A DNA stretch of 64,000 bases from JASLQO01 sp002327525. Lineage in GTDB: Bacteria; Pseudomonadota; Gammaproteobacteria; Pseudomonadales; Azotimanducaceae. Each line of letters starts with the position of its first letter. The stretch's first letter is position 1. The stretch lies in assembly GCA_030744435.1 (NCBI GenBank), contig JASLQO010000013.1, positions 555,849 to 619,848 on the forward strand. The letters run 5' to 3'. The notes under the pieces were generated by a model. It worked only from the letters and a program-made list of their open reading frames with translations, was not told the origin of the DNA and did no database searches. Positions 16,830-25,598 of this stretch are shown piece after piece. A program made the position numbers and the translations under genes.

Positions 16830-17600
16830 TCAGGCTTCGCCCGTCGATTGCCGCCGTAGGCGGCGCATACCGAACAGCCAGCGGTCGATGTTGTCGCCCT
16901 TGCGGCGCACGTACTCCTCCACCTCGGGATGGGGCAGCACGTGAAAACGTTCGTCGCGTATGGCTTCCACCACGGTTTGTGCCAATTGATCAGGTTCGAT
17001 GATGCCGTCGGTCTGACCGTCTCCCAGGCTCCTCGGTGCCATGGCTGTGTTCACACCCTGTGGACACAATACGGAAACGCGGATGCCGTCGTCGCCGTGT
17101 GTAATAGACAGGAATTCGGCCAGCTTCACTGCTGCCGCCTTCGTCACCGTGTAGGGACCGGATCCCATGGCCGCGAGCAGGCCGGCGGCCGAGGCCGTGT
17201 TGAGGAGATAACCCTCCCCGCGCTCCAACATCCCCGGCAAGACCGAGCGTGCCGCGTACAGGTGCGACATGACGTGCAGTTCCCATTGCCGTTGCCATAC
17301 ATCGTTGGTGGCGTCGGTCAGGAGCCCGACGCCACCCGCACCGGCGTTGGAGCAGAACACATCGATGCGACCGTATTTCGCGATGGTCTCATCGACCAGG
17401 CGAACGATCTGGGTCTCGTCGGTGACATCGCAGACCATTGCGTCGCAGTCGAGTTCGCCGGCTGTCGCCAGTACCGTTTCTTCGTGCAGATCGGCTAGGA
17501 CAATGGCTTGCGCGCCTTCATCGAGAAAAGCCTTTGCCATGGATTTGCCGATGCCGCCGCTGCCACCGGTGATGACGGCCACGCGTCCATTGAGTTCCAT
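16830..17600 (-). CDS. short-chain dehydrogenase/reductase
   Basis: A 256-residue classical SDR. The cofactor motif is TGGSGGIG near residue 11, with an Asp after beta-2 (VLADL) suggesting NAD preference, then CSNAGAGG. The catalytic residues are Ser in NTASAAG and Tyr/Lys in PYTVTK. CPQGVNTAM follows. Substrate not readable. It sits upstream of the acyl-CoA dehydrogenase on the same strand, so an alcohol or 3-hydroxyacyl-CoA step in the same pathway is plausible. Confidence 0.9.
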   Translation of the reverse strand: MELNGRVAVITGGSGGIGKSMAKAFLDEGAQAIVLADLHEETVLATAGELDCDAMVCDVTDETQIVRLVDETIAKYGRIDVFCSNAGAGGVGLLTDATNDVWQRQWELHVMSHLYAARSVLPGMLERGEGYLLNTASAAGLLAAMGSGPYTVTKAAAVKLAEFLSITHGDDGIRVSVLCPQGVNTAMAPRSLGDGQTDGIIEPDQLAQTVVEAIRDERFHVLPHPEVEEYVRRKGDNIDRWLFGMRRLRRQSTGEA

Positions 17601-17736
17601 ATCGTCTCCTCAAAGGAGTCACAAGGTAATCACAGGAGCGGGCGGGTACAAGGATGGGCCACGGTCGATAGAAAAAGATAACCCCATCAGGCGTCCTGAA
17701 GCGTTAACACAGGAGAAGACAACCAAAAGGTGCCAT

Positions 17737-19503
17737 ATGAACGTCAAACGTCTGGTATACGGATCCGTGTTCGTTTCAATCATTGCCTGCAGCGCTACAG
17801 AACCACCCCTGCCCGCCAACCGCGAGGCGGTCGATGACGAGATCTCGATAGAGGAGATCATGGTGACGGCGCAGCACGGCGAATCAGAACGATCCCAGGC
17901 GGATCCTGCACTGGCGAGGGCTACGGGGAAAACCGAAGTGGACTCAGCCGGTGTGCCGTCAGTCCGAATGTATGCGAAGAGAGCGATAGCGCCGAGTGCC
18001 GAGCCGCAGTTCTGGTTGCCCACCGTCGTGGACAGGGAGAACTACGACAGCTTCGATGACAATCCGGTGCGGCTGGTAGCGGAAGATCCGCTCTCCACGT
18101 TTTCGATCGATGTGGATACCGCCTCCTACAGTAACGTGCGCCGGTTACTGAACCAGGGTGTGCTACCTCGCCAGGATGCCGTGCGCACCGAAGAGATGAT
18201 CAACTACTTCTCTTATGCATACCCGCTGCCGCGCGATGGAGATGCACCGTTTCGTGTCTACACGGAGGTAGGCCCGAGTCCGTGGCATGCGGATCGCCAC
18301 CTCTTGCACGTTGGCATCAAGGGCGTGGAACTCGAGCGAGACGAGTTGCCAGCGGCTAATCTCGTGTTTCTTATCGATGTATCCGGATCCATGCAAAGCT
18401 CGGACAAGATCGACCTGCTGAAAGCCTCGCTCAAGTTGCTGACGCGGGAACTCGATGTGGATGACCGCATCAGCATCGCCGTGTACGCAGGCGCGAGTGG
18501 CAGGGTGTTGGAACCCACGCCGGGTGATCAACGCGGGCGCATCCACGCGGCCATCGATCAACTTACCACCGGTGGTTCGACCAACGGGGAGGCCGGTATC
18601 CGTCTCGCCTACGCGATGGCGGCGCAGGCGTATATCGCAGATGGTATCAATCGCGTGATTCTCGCCACCGACGGCGATTTCAACGTCGGCACCACAGACC
18701 AGAGCGCACTGAAAGATCTGGTCGAGGACAAGTGCCGTAGCGGGGTGGTGCTTACCGTCCTCGGCTTCGGCGGCGGCAACTACAACGACGCGCTGATGCA
18801 GGAACTGGCGCAGGTCGGTGATGGCAACGCCGCCTATATCGATACGCTGAGCGAAGCGCGCAAAGTGCTGATCGACCAGATGGCGGGAACCCTCACGAGC
18901 ATAGCGCGAGACGTGAAGATTCAGGTCGAGTTCAATCCCGAACTGGTCAGCGAATACCGGCTCATTGGCTACGAGTCGCGAGTGCTCGCGCGTGAAGATT
19001 TCAACAACGACCGGGTTGACGCCGGTGACATAGGCGCCGGCCATACGGTCACCGCTATCTATGAACTCGCGTTCAGCGGCTCTACCGGGCGATTGGTGGA
19101 TGACCTGCGCTACGGGCGGGAGACGGTGGTACCGGCTACCAATGCGCGTGAACTGGCGTTCGTGAAGTTACGTTACAAACTGCCCGCGGAGCAGAATAGC
19201 CGGTTGATACAGCGAGCCGTACGCCGTGATGCGGTGAGGGCGGCGTTGCAAGACACGTCCGAGGATTATCGTTTCTCAGCCGCCGTGGCCGCGTTTGGCC
19301 AGGTGCTGCGCGGCGGTGAATACACTGGGGAATACGACCTCGATATACTGGCTGAACTCGCGAACGGGGCGCGCGGAGAAGATCGTCACGGCTACCGGGG
19401 AGAGTTCGCCATGCTGGTGCGTACCGCGAACGTTTTGACAACGGCCGCTCCCGATCACTCCAAAGTGGCAGGGGTGGTACAGACTCGCGGTGATTCCCGA
19501 TAA
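17737..19503 (+). CDS. VWA-domain lipoprotein (YfbK-like)
   Basis: The start is ATG 17737 after AAAAGGTG; longer frames run back through the SDR promoter region. The 588 residues begin with a lipoprotein signal (SIIACS lipobox). A YfbK-type N-terminal region follows (FSIDVDTASYSNVRR). A von Willebrand A domain has the MIDAS motif DVSGSMQSS near residue 213 with GGSTNGEAG and ATDGDFN, and the C-terminal DUF3520-like part has AGHTVTAIYEL. Near residues 33-42 it carries IEEIMVTAQ, a motif normally seen at the plug start of TonB receptors. It lies directly upstream of an ECF sigma gene, a pairing seen in related bacteria. Confidence 0.88.
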   Translation: MNVKRLVYGSVFVSIIACSATEPPLPANREAVDDEISIEEIMVTAQHGESERSQADPALARATGKTEVDSAGVPSVRMYAKRAIAPSAEPQFWLPTVVDRENYDSFDDNPVRLVAEDPLSTFSIDVDTASYSNVRRLLNQGVLPRQDAVRTEEMINYFSYAYPLPRDGDAPFRVYTEVGPSPWHADRHLLHVGIKGVELERDELPAANLVFLIDVSGSMQSSDKIDLLKASLKLLTRELDVDDRISIAVYAGASGRVLEPTPGDQRGRIHAAIDQLTTGGSTNGEAGIRLAYAMAAQAYIADGINRVILATDGDFNVGTTDQSALKDLVEDKCRSGVVLTVLGFGGGNYNDALMQELAQVGDGNAAYIDTLSEARKVLIDQMAGTLTSIARDVKIQVEFNPELVSEYRLIGYESRVLAREDFNNDRVDAGDIGAGHTVTAIYELAFSGSTGRLVDDLRYGRETVVPATNARELAFVKLRYKLPAEQNSRLIQRAVRRDAVRAALQDTSEDYRFSAAVAAFGQVLRGGEYTGEYDLDILAELANGARGEDRHGYRGEFAMLVRTANVLTTAAPDHSKVAGVVQTRGDSR

Positions 19504-19550
19504 TGGGAGTCATGGGCGATGCGGCGCGAGACGCGGGGGTGTGTTAGTGG

Positions 19551-20123
19551 ATGCCTGAATCCGAAGCAGCGGCGGGCACGCCGGACGAAGAACTGATGCT
19601 GGCATACGTGAATGGCAGCCAGCGAGCCTTCGAGGTGCTCTATGGCCGCCACAAGGGTGCTCTGTACCGCTACTTCCTGCGTCAGCTCGACGAGGAGCGT
19701 GCCGGTGACTGTTTCCAGAGCGTGTGGATGCGCGTCATTCGAGGACGCGACAGATACCGCTCTGATGCGCCCTTTCAGGCCTGGTTGTTTACCATCGCGC
19801 ACAACATCCTCATCGATGAACACCGCAAGCGCATGCGTGATCCTATGCAGTTGGGGGCTTGCGTGGACGAATATGGTGACGAATCTGCGCCGGCGCTTGA
19901 GACAGCCCTCGACCGGGCCCGGCTTCGCAGCCGCCTGCATGGCTTGTTGAAGGCGCTGCCGGTCAATCAGCGCGAGGTCTGGATCCTCAAGCAGGAAACG
20001 GACTTCAGCAATGCGCAGATCGCAGCGCTGACCGACACTTCGGTCGAAGGCGTGAAGAGCAGGTTGCGCTACGCAAACCAAAAACTGAAGGCAGGTATGA
20101 ACCGTTATGTCAGCCGAAACTGA
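19551..20123 (+). CDS. ECF-type RNA polymerase sigma factor
   Basis: A 190-residue group 4 sigma factor. Region 2 covers about residues 25-95 (AFEVLYGRHKGALYRYFLRQ, FQAWLFTIAHNILIDEHRK, the latter being the promoter-melting and -10 contact part). Region 4 covers residues 130-180 with LPVNQREVWILKQETDFSN and the helix-turn-helix IAALTDTSVEGVKSRLRYA. Its 3' end overlaps the next gene by 17 bp, the usual coupling with an anti-sigma factor. Confidence 0.92.
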   Translation: MPESEAAAGTPDEELMLAYVNGSQRAFEVLYGRHKGALYRYFLRQLDEERAGDCFQSVWMRVIRGRDRYRSDAPFQAWLFTIAHNILIDEHRKRMRDPMQLGACVDEYGDESAPALETALDRARLRSRLHGLLKALPVNQREVWILKQETDFSNAQIAALTDTSVEGVKSRLRYANQKLKAGMNRYVSRN

Positions 20124-21024
20124 CCACGACAGCGACGAGCTGTCAGCAATATACCGGGAGGGTGCGGGAGATTTGCCCGGAGCCGAACTGGACGCAGAAG
20201 TGCTCGATGCTGCCCGCCGTGCGGTACGACCCTGGTATCGCAAGCCGCTGACGGGAGGGATAGCCAGCGCCCTGGTTGCGGCGTTGGCGCTGTCGCTGTT
20301 CTTCGACAATGCGCGCAATGTGCTGCCGGTGGGGCGGGATCCGGATATCCCCATGCAGACTCGGTTGAACGAACCGGAGCGGATAGCCCCGCGCGAGGAG
20401 CGCTTTGTCGAGCCTCGGAGCGAATCGCTGGAGACCCCTGCCCGATCGCCGAAAACCGCCGCGGACGAGGTCGTGGACAGCTCGCCGCTGCGGGGTGCCA
20501 CGAAGGCCGCGATTCCGGATGCCGGACTGCGCGCGCGACCCGTAAAGAGGGAGGTGCGCACAACCAATGAGGCGCGCGATGAAGTGCCGCAGCCGCCTGT
20601 CGAGGAGGTGAGGGTCACGGCGTCGCTACGACGCGAACCGCCGGAAGCTGCGCCATCAGGCAGGTTACAGGGTGAGGTGCAAGGTGCGGCGCAAATCGAA
20701 TCGTTGCATGCGCACGATGTGCTTGGGGTGGAACCCACGGTTCCGCGGCGGCCCTCGTTCGAGGCTGGATACTCCCAACCGCGACGTTGCATTCCGGGGA
20801 GGACGTCCGTGATGGCGAGTGCTGTGACCATCTGCGAGATCGAGTCGCGCACGGAATTGCATGGTCCGGGATGTGCCCCGTATGTCGTTGCAAAGGGTGA
20901 CCACGCGAGACCCGGCGAGGTGGGTGTGATCGTGGATCGGGAGCTAGTGTCAATTGTCTTTACCTGCGAGCAGGGACGATGGCATGAGAGCGATCTTCGC
21001 GAGACCGACCAGACCGACGGTTGA
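20107..21024 (+). CDS. putative membrane anti-sigma factor partner
   Basis: A 305-residue protein overlapping the sigma gene by 17 bp. The cytoplasmic part (residues 1-50) has the pattern ELDAEVLDAARRAV found in proteins paired with ECF factors. A single membrane helix follows (IASALVAALALSLFF, about residues 55-70), then a long Pro/Arg/Glu-rich periplasmic region. No zinc-binding HxxxCxxC motif is visible, so it is not a classic ZAS protein. Near residue 165 it has VEEVRVTASLRRE, resembling the TonB-receptor plug-start motif and the one in the upstream VWA lipoprotein. The C-terminal 90 residues are unrecognised. Confidence 0.65.
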   Translation: MSAETDHDSDELSAIYREGAGDLPGAELDAEVLDAARRAVRPWYRKPLTGGIASALVAALALSLFFDNARNVLPVGRDPDIPMQTRLNEPERIAPREERFVEPRSESLETPARSPKTAADEVVDSSPLRGATKAAIPDAGLRARPVKREVRTTNEARDEVPQPPVEEVRVTASLRREPPEAAPSGRLQGEVQGAAQIESLHAHDVLGVEPTVPRRPSFEAGYSQPRRCIPGRTSVMASAVTICEIESRTELHGPGCAPYVVAKGDHARPGEVGVIVDRELVSIVFTCEQGRWHESDLRETDQTDG

Positions 21025-21175
21025 CGACCCGAACAGCCGAAGAGCGTGACCGACATGAGCCGCGAGGAGGCTGACTGTGAACTGCGTCATGCTCTCAAGC
21101 GGTACTTTGGCCGTACCCGGAGTTCCGTGATAGGGTCCGGAAGATACCGCTGACGATAGTAATTACGATACACCC

Positions 21176-23386
21176 GTGGATACGGACGTAGCAATTGTGG
21201 GTGCCGGCTTTGCCGGTAGTGCGCTGGCAATCGCATTGCAACGGCGTGGTGTCAGCGTCGCACTTCTCGAACGACGCAAACACTATCCCTCCGCCTTCAA
21301 AGCAGAAAAGTTCGAACCCGGTCAATGGCGGCTTCTGCAAAAGCACGGCCTGTTGGAAAAAGTGCTGCCGGTTTGCCACCCGATTACAGGTATCTACGTG
21401 AGTCGCCGTGGACGGATCCAGGAAAAGAAGGGCATCGTTCAATACGGGTTTCTCTATCATGATCTGATCAACCAGATGCGCAGCACCTATCCGGAGGGTC
21501 TGAACGTCATCTGGCAGGGTGTGAACGCGGTGGAGCAGCAGGGCGACGACATGCTGGTGACGCTGTCGGATGCCACGCTGCTGCGGGCGCGAATCGTGAT
21601 CCTCGCCACCGGGGATCACGATGTGCTGCAGCAGCAACTCGGCATCGGCAGGCGGGTTATCGAACCCCAGCACTCCATGCATTTCGGTTTCGATATCAGC
21701 CCGAGCGACGGAGATTTCTGGTTCGATGCGCTCACCTACCACGGTGAAGAGGTGCCAAGCGGTGTGGATTACATCACGCTGTTCCGCATACCCGGCGCGA
21801 TGCGAGCGAACCTCTGCACATACTGGAAACCCGGAGACAAATATGCGGAGGCGATGGCGACAGATGCCAGGGGCGTTCTCGATGAGACCTTGCCAGGGCT
21901 GTCGCGTGCTGCGGGGGCATTCGATGTCACCGGTGAAGTGCGCTCCCGCGCTATCGAACTGAGCCTTGCAACCGGCGTCGATATTCCCGGTATCGTACTG
22001 GTTGCCGACAGCTACCAGAGTTCCTGCCCGGCAACCGGCACGGGTTTGAGCAAGCTCATGACCGATGTCGACGTGTTGTTAGATGGTTGTGTGCAACGAT
22101 GGCTGGTCACGCCCGGCATGGGCAGCGAAAAGATATCGACTTACTACAACGATGCCCGTAAGCGCGAGACGGATGCCCGGTCGCTCGACATGGCCATCAC
22201 CCGGCGCAAAGCGAACATCCCGGTTCCCATAACGCAATGGCGTGCTAGACGCTTGCGCCGCGCGCTAAGACGAATGCGTAATCGCATCACGCGTGCGCTC
22301 GGCTTCATGCACCCGAAGGCGGTGTGGACGAATCGAGCGCAATTCGGCGACGCGGTACCGTTCGCGACCTTAGGCCATCCCTATAGGAACATGCAGGCCG
22401 ACGCAGGCGCATTGTCCCCCAAGGGATTCCTTGTGCAGTACCTGAAAAGGCCGGTGAAAAAACTGGTCTGGCGCGCACATCCCGGTCTGCTGGATCGAAT
22501 CTCGCCCTATCGAGGACAGGAGTTCTCGATCGGTATGCTCGGTGGCGAATCGCCTCTCGCCCTGGAGGTTGTTGACGGAGTGCGCAATCCTGTGGTTTCG
22601 CGCACAGATGTGGACGACGTACCGGCTGGATTCGTTGCTGACCCGTTCATGCTGCGGCGTGAAGGACGCTGGTTCATGTTCCTCGAGACGTTCGACCGGA
22701 TCGAGTATAAGGGTGTGATTGGTCTCGCCACCAGCGATGATGGAGTGGATTGGCGGTATCAGCGCACGGTACTGGCAGAACCTTTTCATCTGGCCTTTCC
22801 GCACATGGTGGAAGTGGATGGCGAGGTGTACATGGTTCCGGACAGTCCAACCGAGGGGGTGAGGTTGTACCGTGCCGTGCAGTTTCCGCTCGAGTGGGAG
22901 TTCGAGAAAGCTCTGGTGACCGGTACCCGGGTCAGTGACAGTGTGGTGTTCGAACACAACGGGCGGTGGTGGATGATGAATGCGTGGACTCGCACTTTCG
23001 GTGATCCCGTTACCCTGCGGCTGTTTTCAGCACCGCATATCGACGGCGATTGGTACGAACATCCTGCAAGTCCGCTGGTACACGATCACTCCACCTCCCG
23101 AGCGGGAGGACGTGTGGTCGGCATCGATGGGCGGCTGTTTCGTTTCGCTCAGGATGGGCTACCTTATTATGGTAGCTGCGTGCGCGCCTTCGAGATTCTC
23201 GAACTGGACGATACGCGTTATTCGGAGCGGGAGGTGGAAGGCGGTGCGGTGCTGCATGCGGGACGCGAAGCGTGGCACAGTGGGGGCATGCATCATCTGG
23301 ATGCGCACCTGCTTGGCGACGGACGCTGGCTTGCCTGTGTCGATGGCTGGAAGATGGTCGGCGGGAGGTTGTTGGACAGCGTGTGA
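21176..23386 (+). CDS. fusion of FAD-dependent oxidoreductase and GIPC-transferase-like beta-propeller domain
   Basis: GTG 21176 must be the start because the Rossmann motif (VAIVGAGFAGSALA) begins at residue 5. Residues 1-330 are a monooxygenase-type FAD fold, including a GD-like motif VLVADSYQSSCPATGTG near residue 273. A basic linker follows (ARRLRRALRRMRNR). From about residue 445 to the end the protein matches the five-bladed propeller found in glucosamine inositolphosphorylceramide transferase-like proteins: VADPFMLRREGRWFMFLE, IGLATSDDGVDWRYQR, PHMVEVDGEVYMVPDS and a later FEHNGRWWMM. Such propellers usually accompany glycan-modifying enzymes. I know of no common protein with this fusion. 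No partner gene is adjacent. Confidence 0.75.
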   Translation: MDTDVAIVGAGFAGSALAIALQRRGVSVALLERRKHYPSAFKAEKFEPGQWRLLQKHGLLEKVLPVCHPITGIYVSRRGRIQEKKGIVQYGFLYHDLINQMRSTYPEGLNVIWQGVNAVEQQGDDMLVTLSDATLLRARIVILATGDHDVLQQQLGIGRRVIEPQHSMHFGFDISPSDGDFWFDALTYHGEEVPSGVDYITLFRIPGAMRANLCTYWKPGDKYAEAMATDARGVLDETLPGLSRAAGAFDVTGEVRSRAIELSLATGVDIPGIVLVADSYQSSCPATGTGLSKLMTDVDVLLDGCVQRWLVTPGMGSEKISTYYNDARKRETDARSLDMAITRRKANIPVPITQWRARRLRRALRRMRNRITRALGFMHPKAVWTNRAQFGDAVPFATLGHPYRNMQADAGALSPKGFLVQYLKRPVKKLVWRAHPGLLDRISPYRGQEFSIGMLGGESPLALEVVDGVRNPVVSRTDVDDVPAGFVADPFMLRREGRWFMFLETFDRIEYKGVIGLATSDDGVDWRYQRTVLAEPFHLAFPHMVEVDGEVYMVPDSPTEGVRLYRAVQFPLEWEFEKALVTGTRVSDSVVFEHNGRWWMMNAWTRTFGDPVTLRLFSAPHIDGDWYEHPASPLVHDHSTSRAGGRVVGIDGRLFRFAQDGLPYYGSCVRAFEILELDDTRYSEREVEGGAVLHAGREAWHSGGMHHLDAHLLGDGRWLACVDGWKMVGGRLLDSV

Positions 23387-23542
23387 GATGCTGGTCCGGA
23401 ATTCTCATAAATCAGGGAGGCGCGGCCGAAGCCTCTCCGTCAGGAGTCTTGAAAACACAACCAAATCAACATGTTGGAGGTTTCTGCGGGAACCTCTGCG
23501 CGACAGTGCCCCGGGGTAATCAAAACAACAGAGGGAGAGTTT

Positions 23543-23697
23543 ATGACCCGAAGACTCGGGGGTAAGGTGGTCGCCATCACGGGTGCTGCGAGTGGTTTCG
23601 GGGCCGGTGCTCCCGGCGCTTCGTTGCCGAGGGTGCCAGCGTAGTGCTCGGAGACATCCAGGAACAGGCCGCTGCCGACATTGCAGCTCATGAGGCT
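23543..23697 (+). pseudogene. short-chain dehydrogenase relic (N-terminal ~50 residues, frameshifted)
   Basis: ATG 23543 with a good ribosome site (GAGGGAGAG) starts an SDR N-terminus (LGGKVVAITGAASGFGAG). A slip near 23608 changes the frame; the next stretch RFVAEGASVVLGDIQEQAA is the expected helix and beta-2 strand with its cofactor Asp. The sequence then runs straight into the copper-chaperone gene. The catalytic Tyr/Lys region is absent. Confidence 0.8.
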
Positions 23698-24138
23698 ATG
23701 CGAAACGTCGTGTCGTTGTTCGTCTTTACGCTGGTGATGCTAAGCGGTTGTTCCCGAGAAGCAGTGTCCATCGAATTCGTCAATGCGCGCGTGCGAACTC
23801 CGCTGCCCGGTCAGGACAAGTCAGTGGGCTATGCCCGCTTACACAACCACACCTCGGAGGCAGTGACGCTGGTTGCCGCACACAGTGAAGGCGTACGGGC
23901 CATCGAGTTTCACACCACCATTTACGACGGCGACGTGGTACGGATGCAGAGGTTGAAGGACATATCAATTCCCGCTGGTGGCGAGGCGGTCTTCGAACCC
24001 GGAGGCGCGCACCTGATGTTATTCGGCATGCATGCCGATTTCAGCGAGAAACGGGATCTGCGCGTTACGTTCACTACCGCGGACGGGCGCGGGTATGGTC
24101 ATGCTTTCACTGTAGTCGACGTCGTCGAATTCGACTGA
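23698..24138 (+). CDS. PCu(A)C copper chaperone lipoprotein
   Basis: A 146-residue DUF461/PCu(A)C protein. ATG 23698 starts a lipoprotein signal with lipobox VMLSGC; the longer frame only reads back into the SDR relic. The periplasmic beta-barrel carries the full copper motif H-x10-M-x21-H-x-M (His in EFHTT, Met in VVRMQ, His and Met in AHLML). Such proteins hold Cu(I) for delivery to cytochrome oxidase. It is convergent with the methyltransferase, whose 3' end overlaps it by about 40 bp. The gene seems to have been joined to the SDR relic by deletion, so its native promoter may be lost. Confidence 0.92.
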   Translation: MRNVVSLFVFTLVMLSGCSREAVSIEFVNARVRTPLPGQDKSVGYARLHNHTSEAVTLVAAHSEGVRAIEFHTTIYDGDVVRMQRLKDISIPAGGEAVFEPGGAHLMLFGMHADFSEKRDLRVTFTTADGRGYGHAFTVVDVVEFD

Positions 24139-24845
24139 ATCGGTTTACGCAGCAGATCAACGCGGTTGGGTATCTCGAAGACGTACCCCTCGTCGGATCG
24201 ATGGCGTTCGAACCGGGTGCGCACTTCTGCGAGAATTTCAGGTGTCAGCGAGAAATTGGTGTGCGTCACACCGAGGACGCCGCGCTCGAACTGACCGAAG
24301 TGTTTCATTCGGACGCGGTTTTTGAAGAAGGTCTGGCTCTCCAACTGAAGCACACCACCATCCACCGCCCTGCACACCGCATCAAATGCAGCGCGCCGTA
24401 CATCTGCTTCATCGTGAAAGAGCCGGATGATCTCGTTGTAGGCACCGGCGTACACCGGTTCGCAAATATAGACCAGCCCGCCGGGTTTCAACACGCGGTG
24501 TATCTCGCCGAGCGCGCGATCCAGAGCATGCAGCGGTACGTGATGCAGAGACTTGAACAGTATCACGATGTCGAAGCACTCCTTCGGTTCGTCGATCGCC
24601 TCGGCTCCGTAGCTTCGAAACGTGACTTCTGGCAGGTCGCCGATCGCCAGGTTTCGGGCGTGCTGAATGCGATCGACCTCCGCGGCCACTATAGCGCGTG
24701 TACCGGTTTGTTCGGCGATCTTGCGGGTTTTCTCAGCGGCGCCGCAGCCGAGTTCGAGCACCTCGGCATCAGCCAGCGGCAGCAGTTCGCGCAGAATGTC
24801 GATCTCCTCGGCGCACCGTTGCTCGGCCGGGCCCTCGATGTTCAT
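24099..24845 (-). CDS. class I SAM-dependent methyltransferase
   Basis: A 248-residue Rossmann methyltransferase starting at ATG 24845, which follows GGAGAG and overlaps (ATGA) the stop of the upstream PhyH-like gene; longer frames are spurious. Motif I is VLELGCGAAEKTR near residue 33, the adenosine-contacting acidic residue lies in VAAEVDR, motif II is FDIVILFKSLHHVP, and motif III region is VLKPGGLVYICEPV. The acceptor is unknown; relatives act on small molecules and lipids. Confidence 0.87.
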   Translation of the reverse strand: MNIEGPAEQRCAEEIDILRELLPLADAEVLELGCGAAEKTRKIAEQTGTRAIVAAEVDRIQHARNLAIGDLPEVTFRSYGAEAIDEPKECFDIVILFKSLHHVPLHALDRALGEIHRVLKPGGLVYICEPVYAGAYNEIIRLFHDEADVRRAAFDAVCRAVDGGVLQLESQTFFKNRVRMKHFGQFERGVLGVTHTNFSLTPEILAEVRTRFERHRSDEGYVFEIPNRVDLLRKPIQSNSTTSTTVKA

Positions 24846-25522
24846 TCGCTGCTCTCCAATGCTTCTGTGTAGGGGGTCATGTCCATGCCGAATACGCAGC
24901 CGTGCCTTGCTTGCACGGCTGCGATGGTTGCCTCGCTCCAGTAGGGCGATCCTGGTTGAGGAAAGCCCAGTACGGCGTGCTGATCGCCGCTGGTGCGGGC
25001 GATGAGTTTCTCCAAAAACTTGTCGCGGCGGTAGGCCGACCAGGCCCAGCCCTCGTGCAGCACGCTGATGCACTCGGCGGGATGAGCGAGGGTATGGTTG
25101 GGATAGTCGACGTGGATGCGCTGGTCTGCATTGTCGAGAACGCCGGCCGTCCTCTCGGCCCGGCTGTACTTCGGCCAGAGGTCGGATTGAGTCAGTCGCA
25201 GTTCCGTTACGGGCGTAGTGAGTAGCTGCGTGACGCTGGCGAGCAGCTCGGGGTGCAGTGTCAGCTGATTGAGCGGCGTGATCTGACTCGGAAAATTCAG
25301 ATCGCTACCGAAATCGGCGATGGCGGCAGCTTCTGTGCTTTCGGGATCGGGGCACTGGGTGGTGGCACGTTCCGAGAGTTCACGGATCAGGGAGCTCGGA
25401 AAGATCCCGCTAACGAAGGCGAAACCTTGTTCGCGCCAGGAGCGCACGTGCTGATCGTCCAGCGGCCTAATTCCGAGCCCTCCGGCCGGGAGGGCGGACA
25501 ACATGCGTTCAGGGTCGATCAT
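24842..25522 (-). CDS. PhyH-like Fe(II)/2-oxoglutarate dioxygenase, internally shortened
   Basis: ATG 25522 follows AAGAGG; a GTG at 25555 lacks one. The 226 residues begin with a phytanoyl-CoA dioxygenase-type N-terminus and contain the iron-binding HxD in RIHVDYPNHTL. They then pass almost directly into the family's C-terminal signature (EGWAWSAYRRDKFLEKL, GFPQPGSPYW, GMDMTPY). The middle part that should carry the distal iron His and the 2-oxoglutarate Arg appears to be missing, although the frame is kept. It is therefore probably inactive as a dioxygenase. It is translationally coupled to the methyltransferase. Confidence 0.65.
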   Translation of the reverse strand: MIDPERMLSALPAGGLGIRPLDDQHVRSWREQGFAFVSGIFPSSLIRELSERATTQCPDPESTEAAAIADFGSDLNFPSQITPLNQLTLHPELLASVTQLLTTPVTELRLTQSDLWPKYSRAERTAGVLDNADQRIHVDYPNHTLAHPAECISVLHEGWAWSAYRRDKFLEKLIARTSGDQHAVLGFPQPGSPYWSEATIAAVQARHGCVFGMDMTPYTEALESSE

Positions 25523-25598
25523 GAACTGCCTCTTGTGGATGACGATGATACTCACGCACTATGTCATCTAGAAATTCGGCAGGAAACAGGTACAAGAC

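Noticed and set aside
19455..21056. 533-codon frame antisense to the sigma and anti-sigma genes
   Set aside because: Ser/Arg-rich low-complexity translation; the plus strand has a textbook ECF sigma factor.
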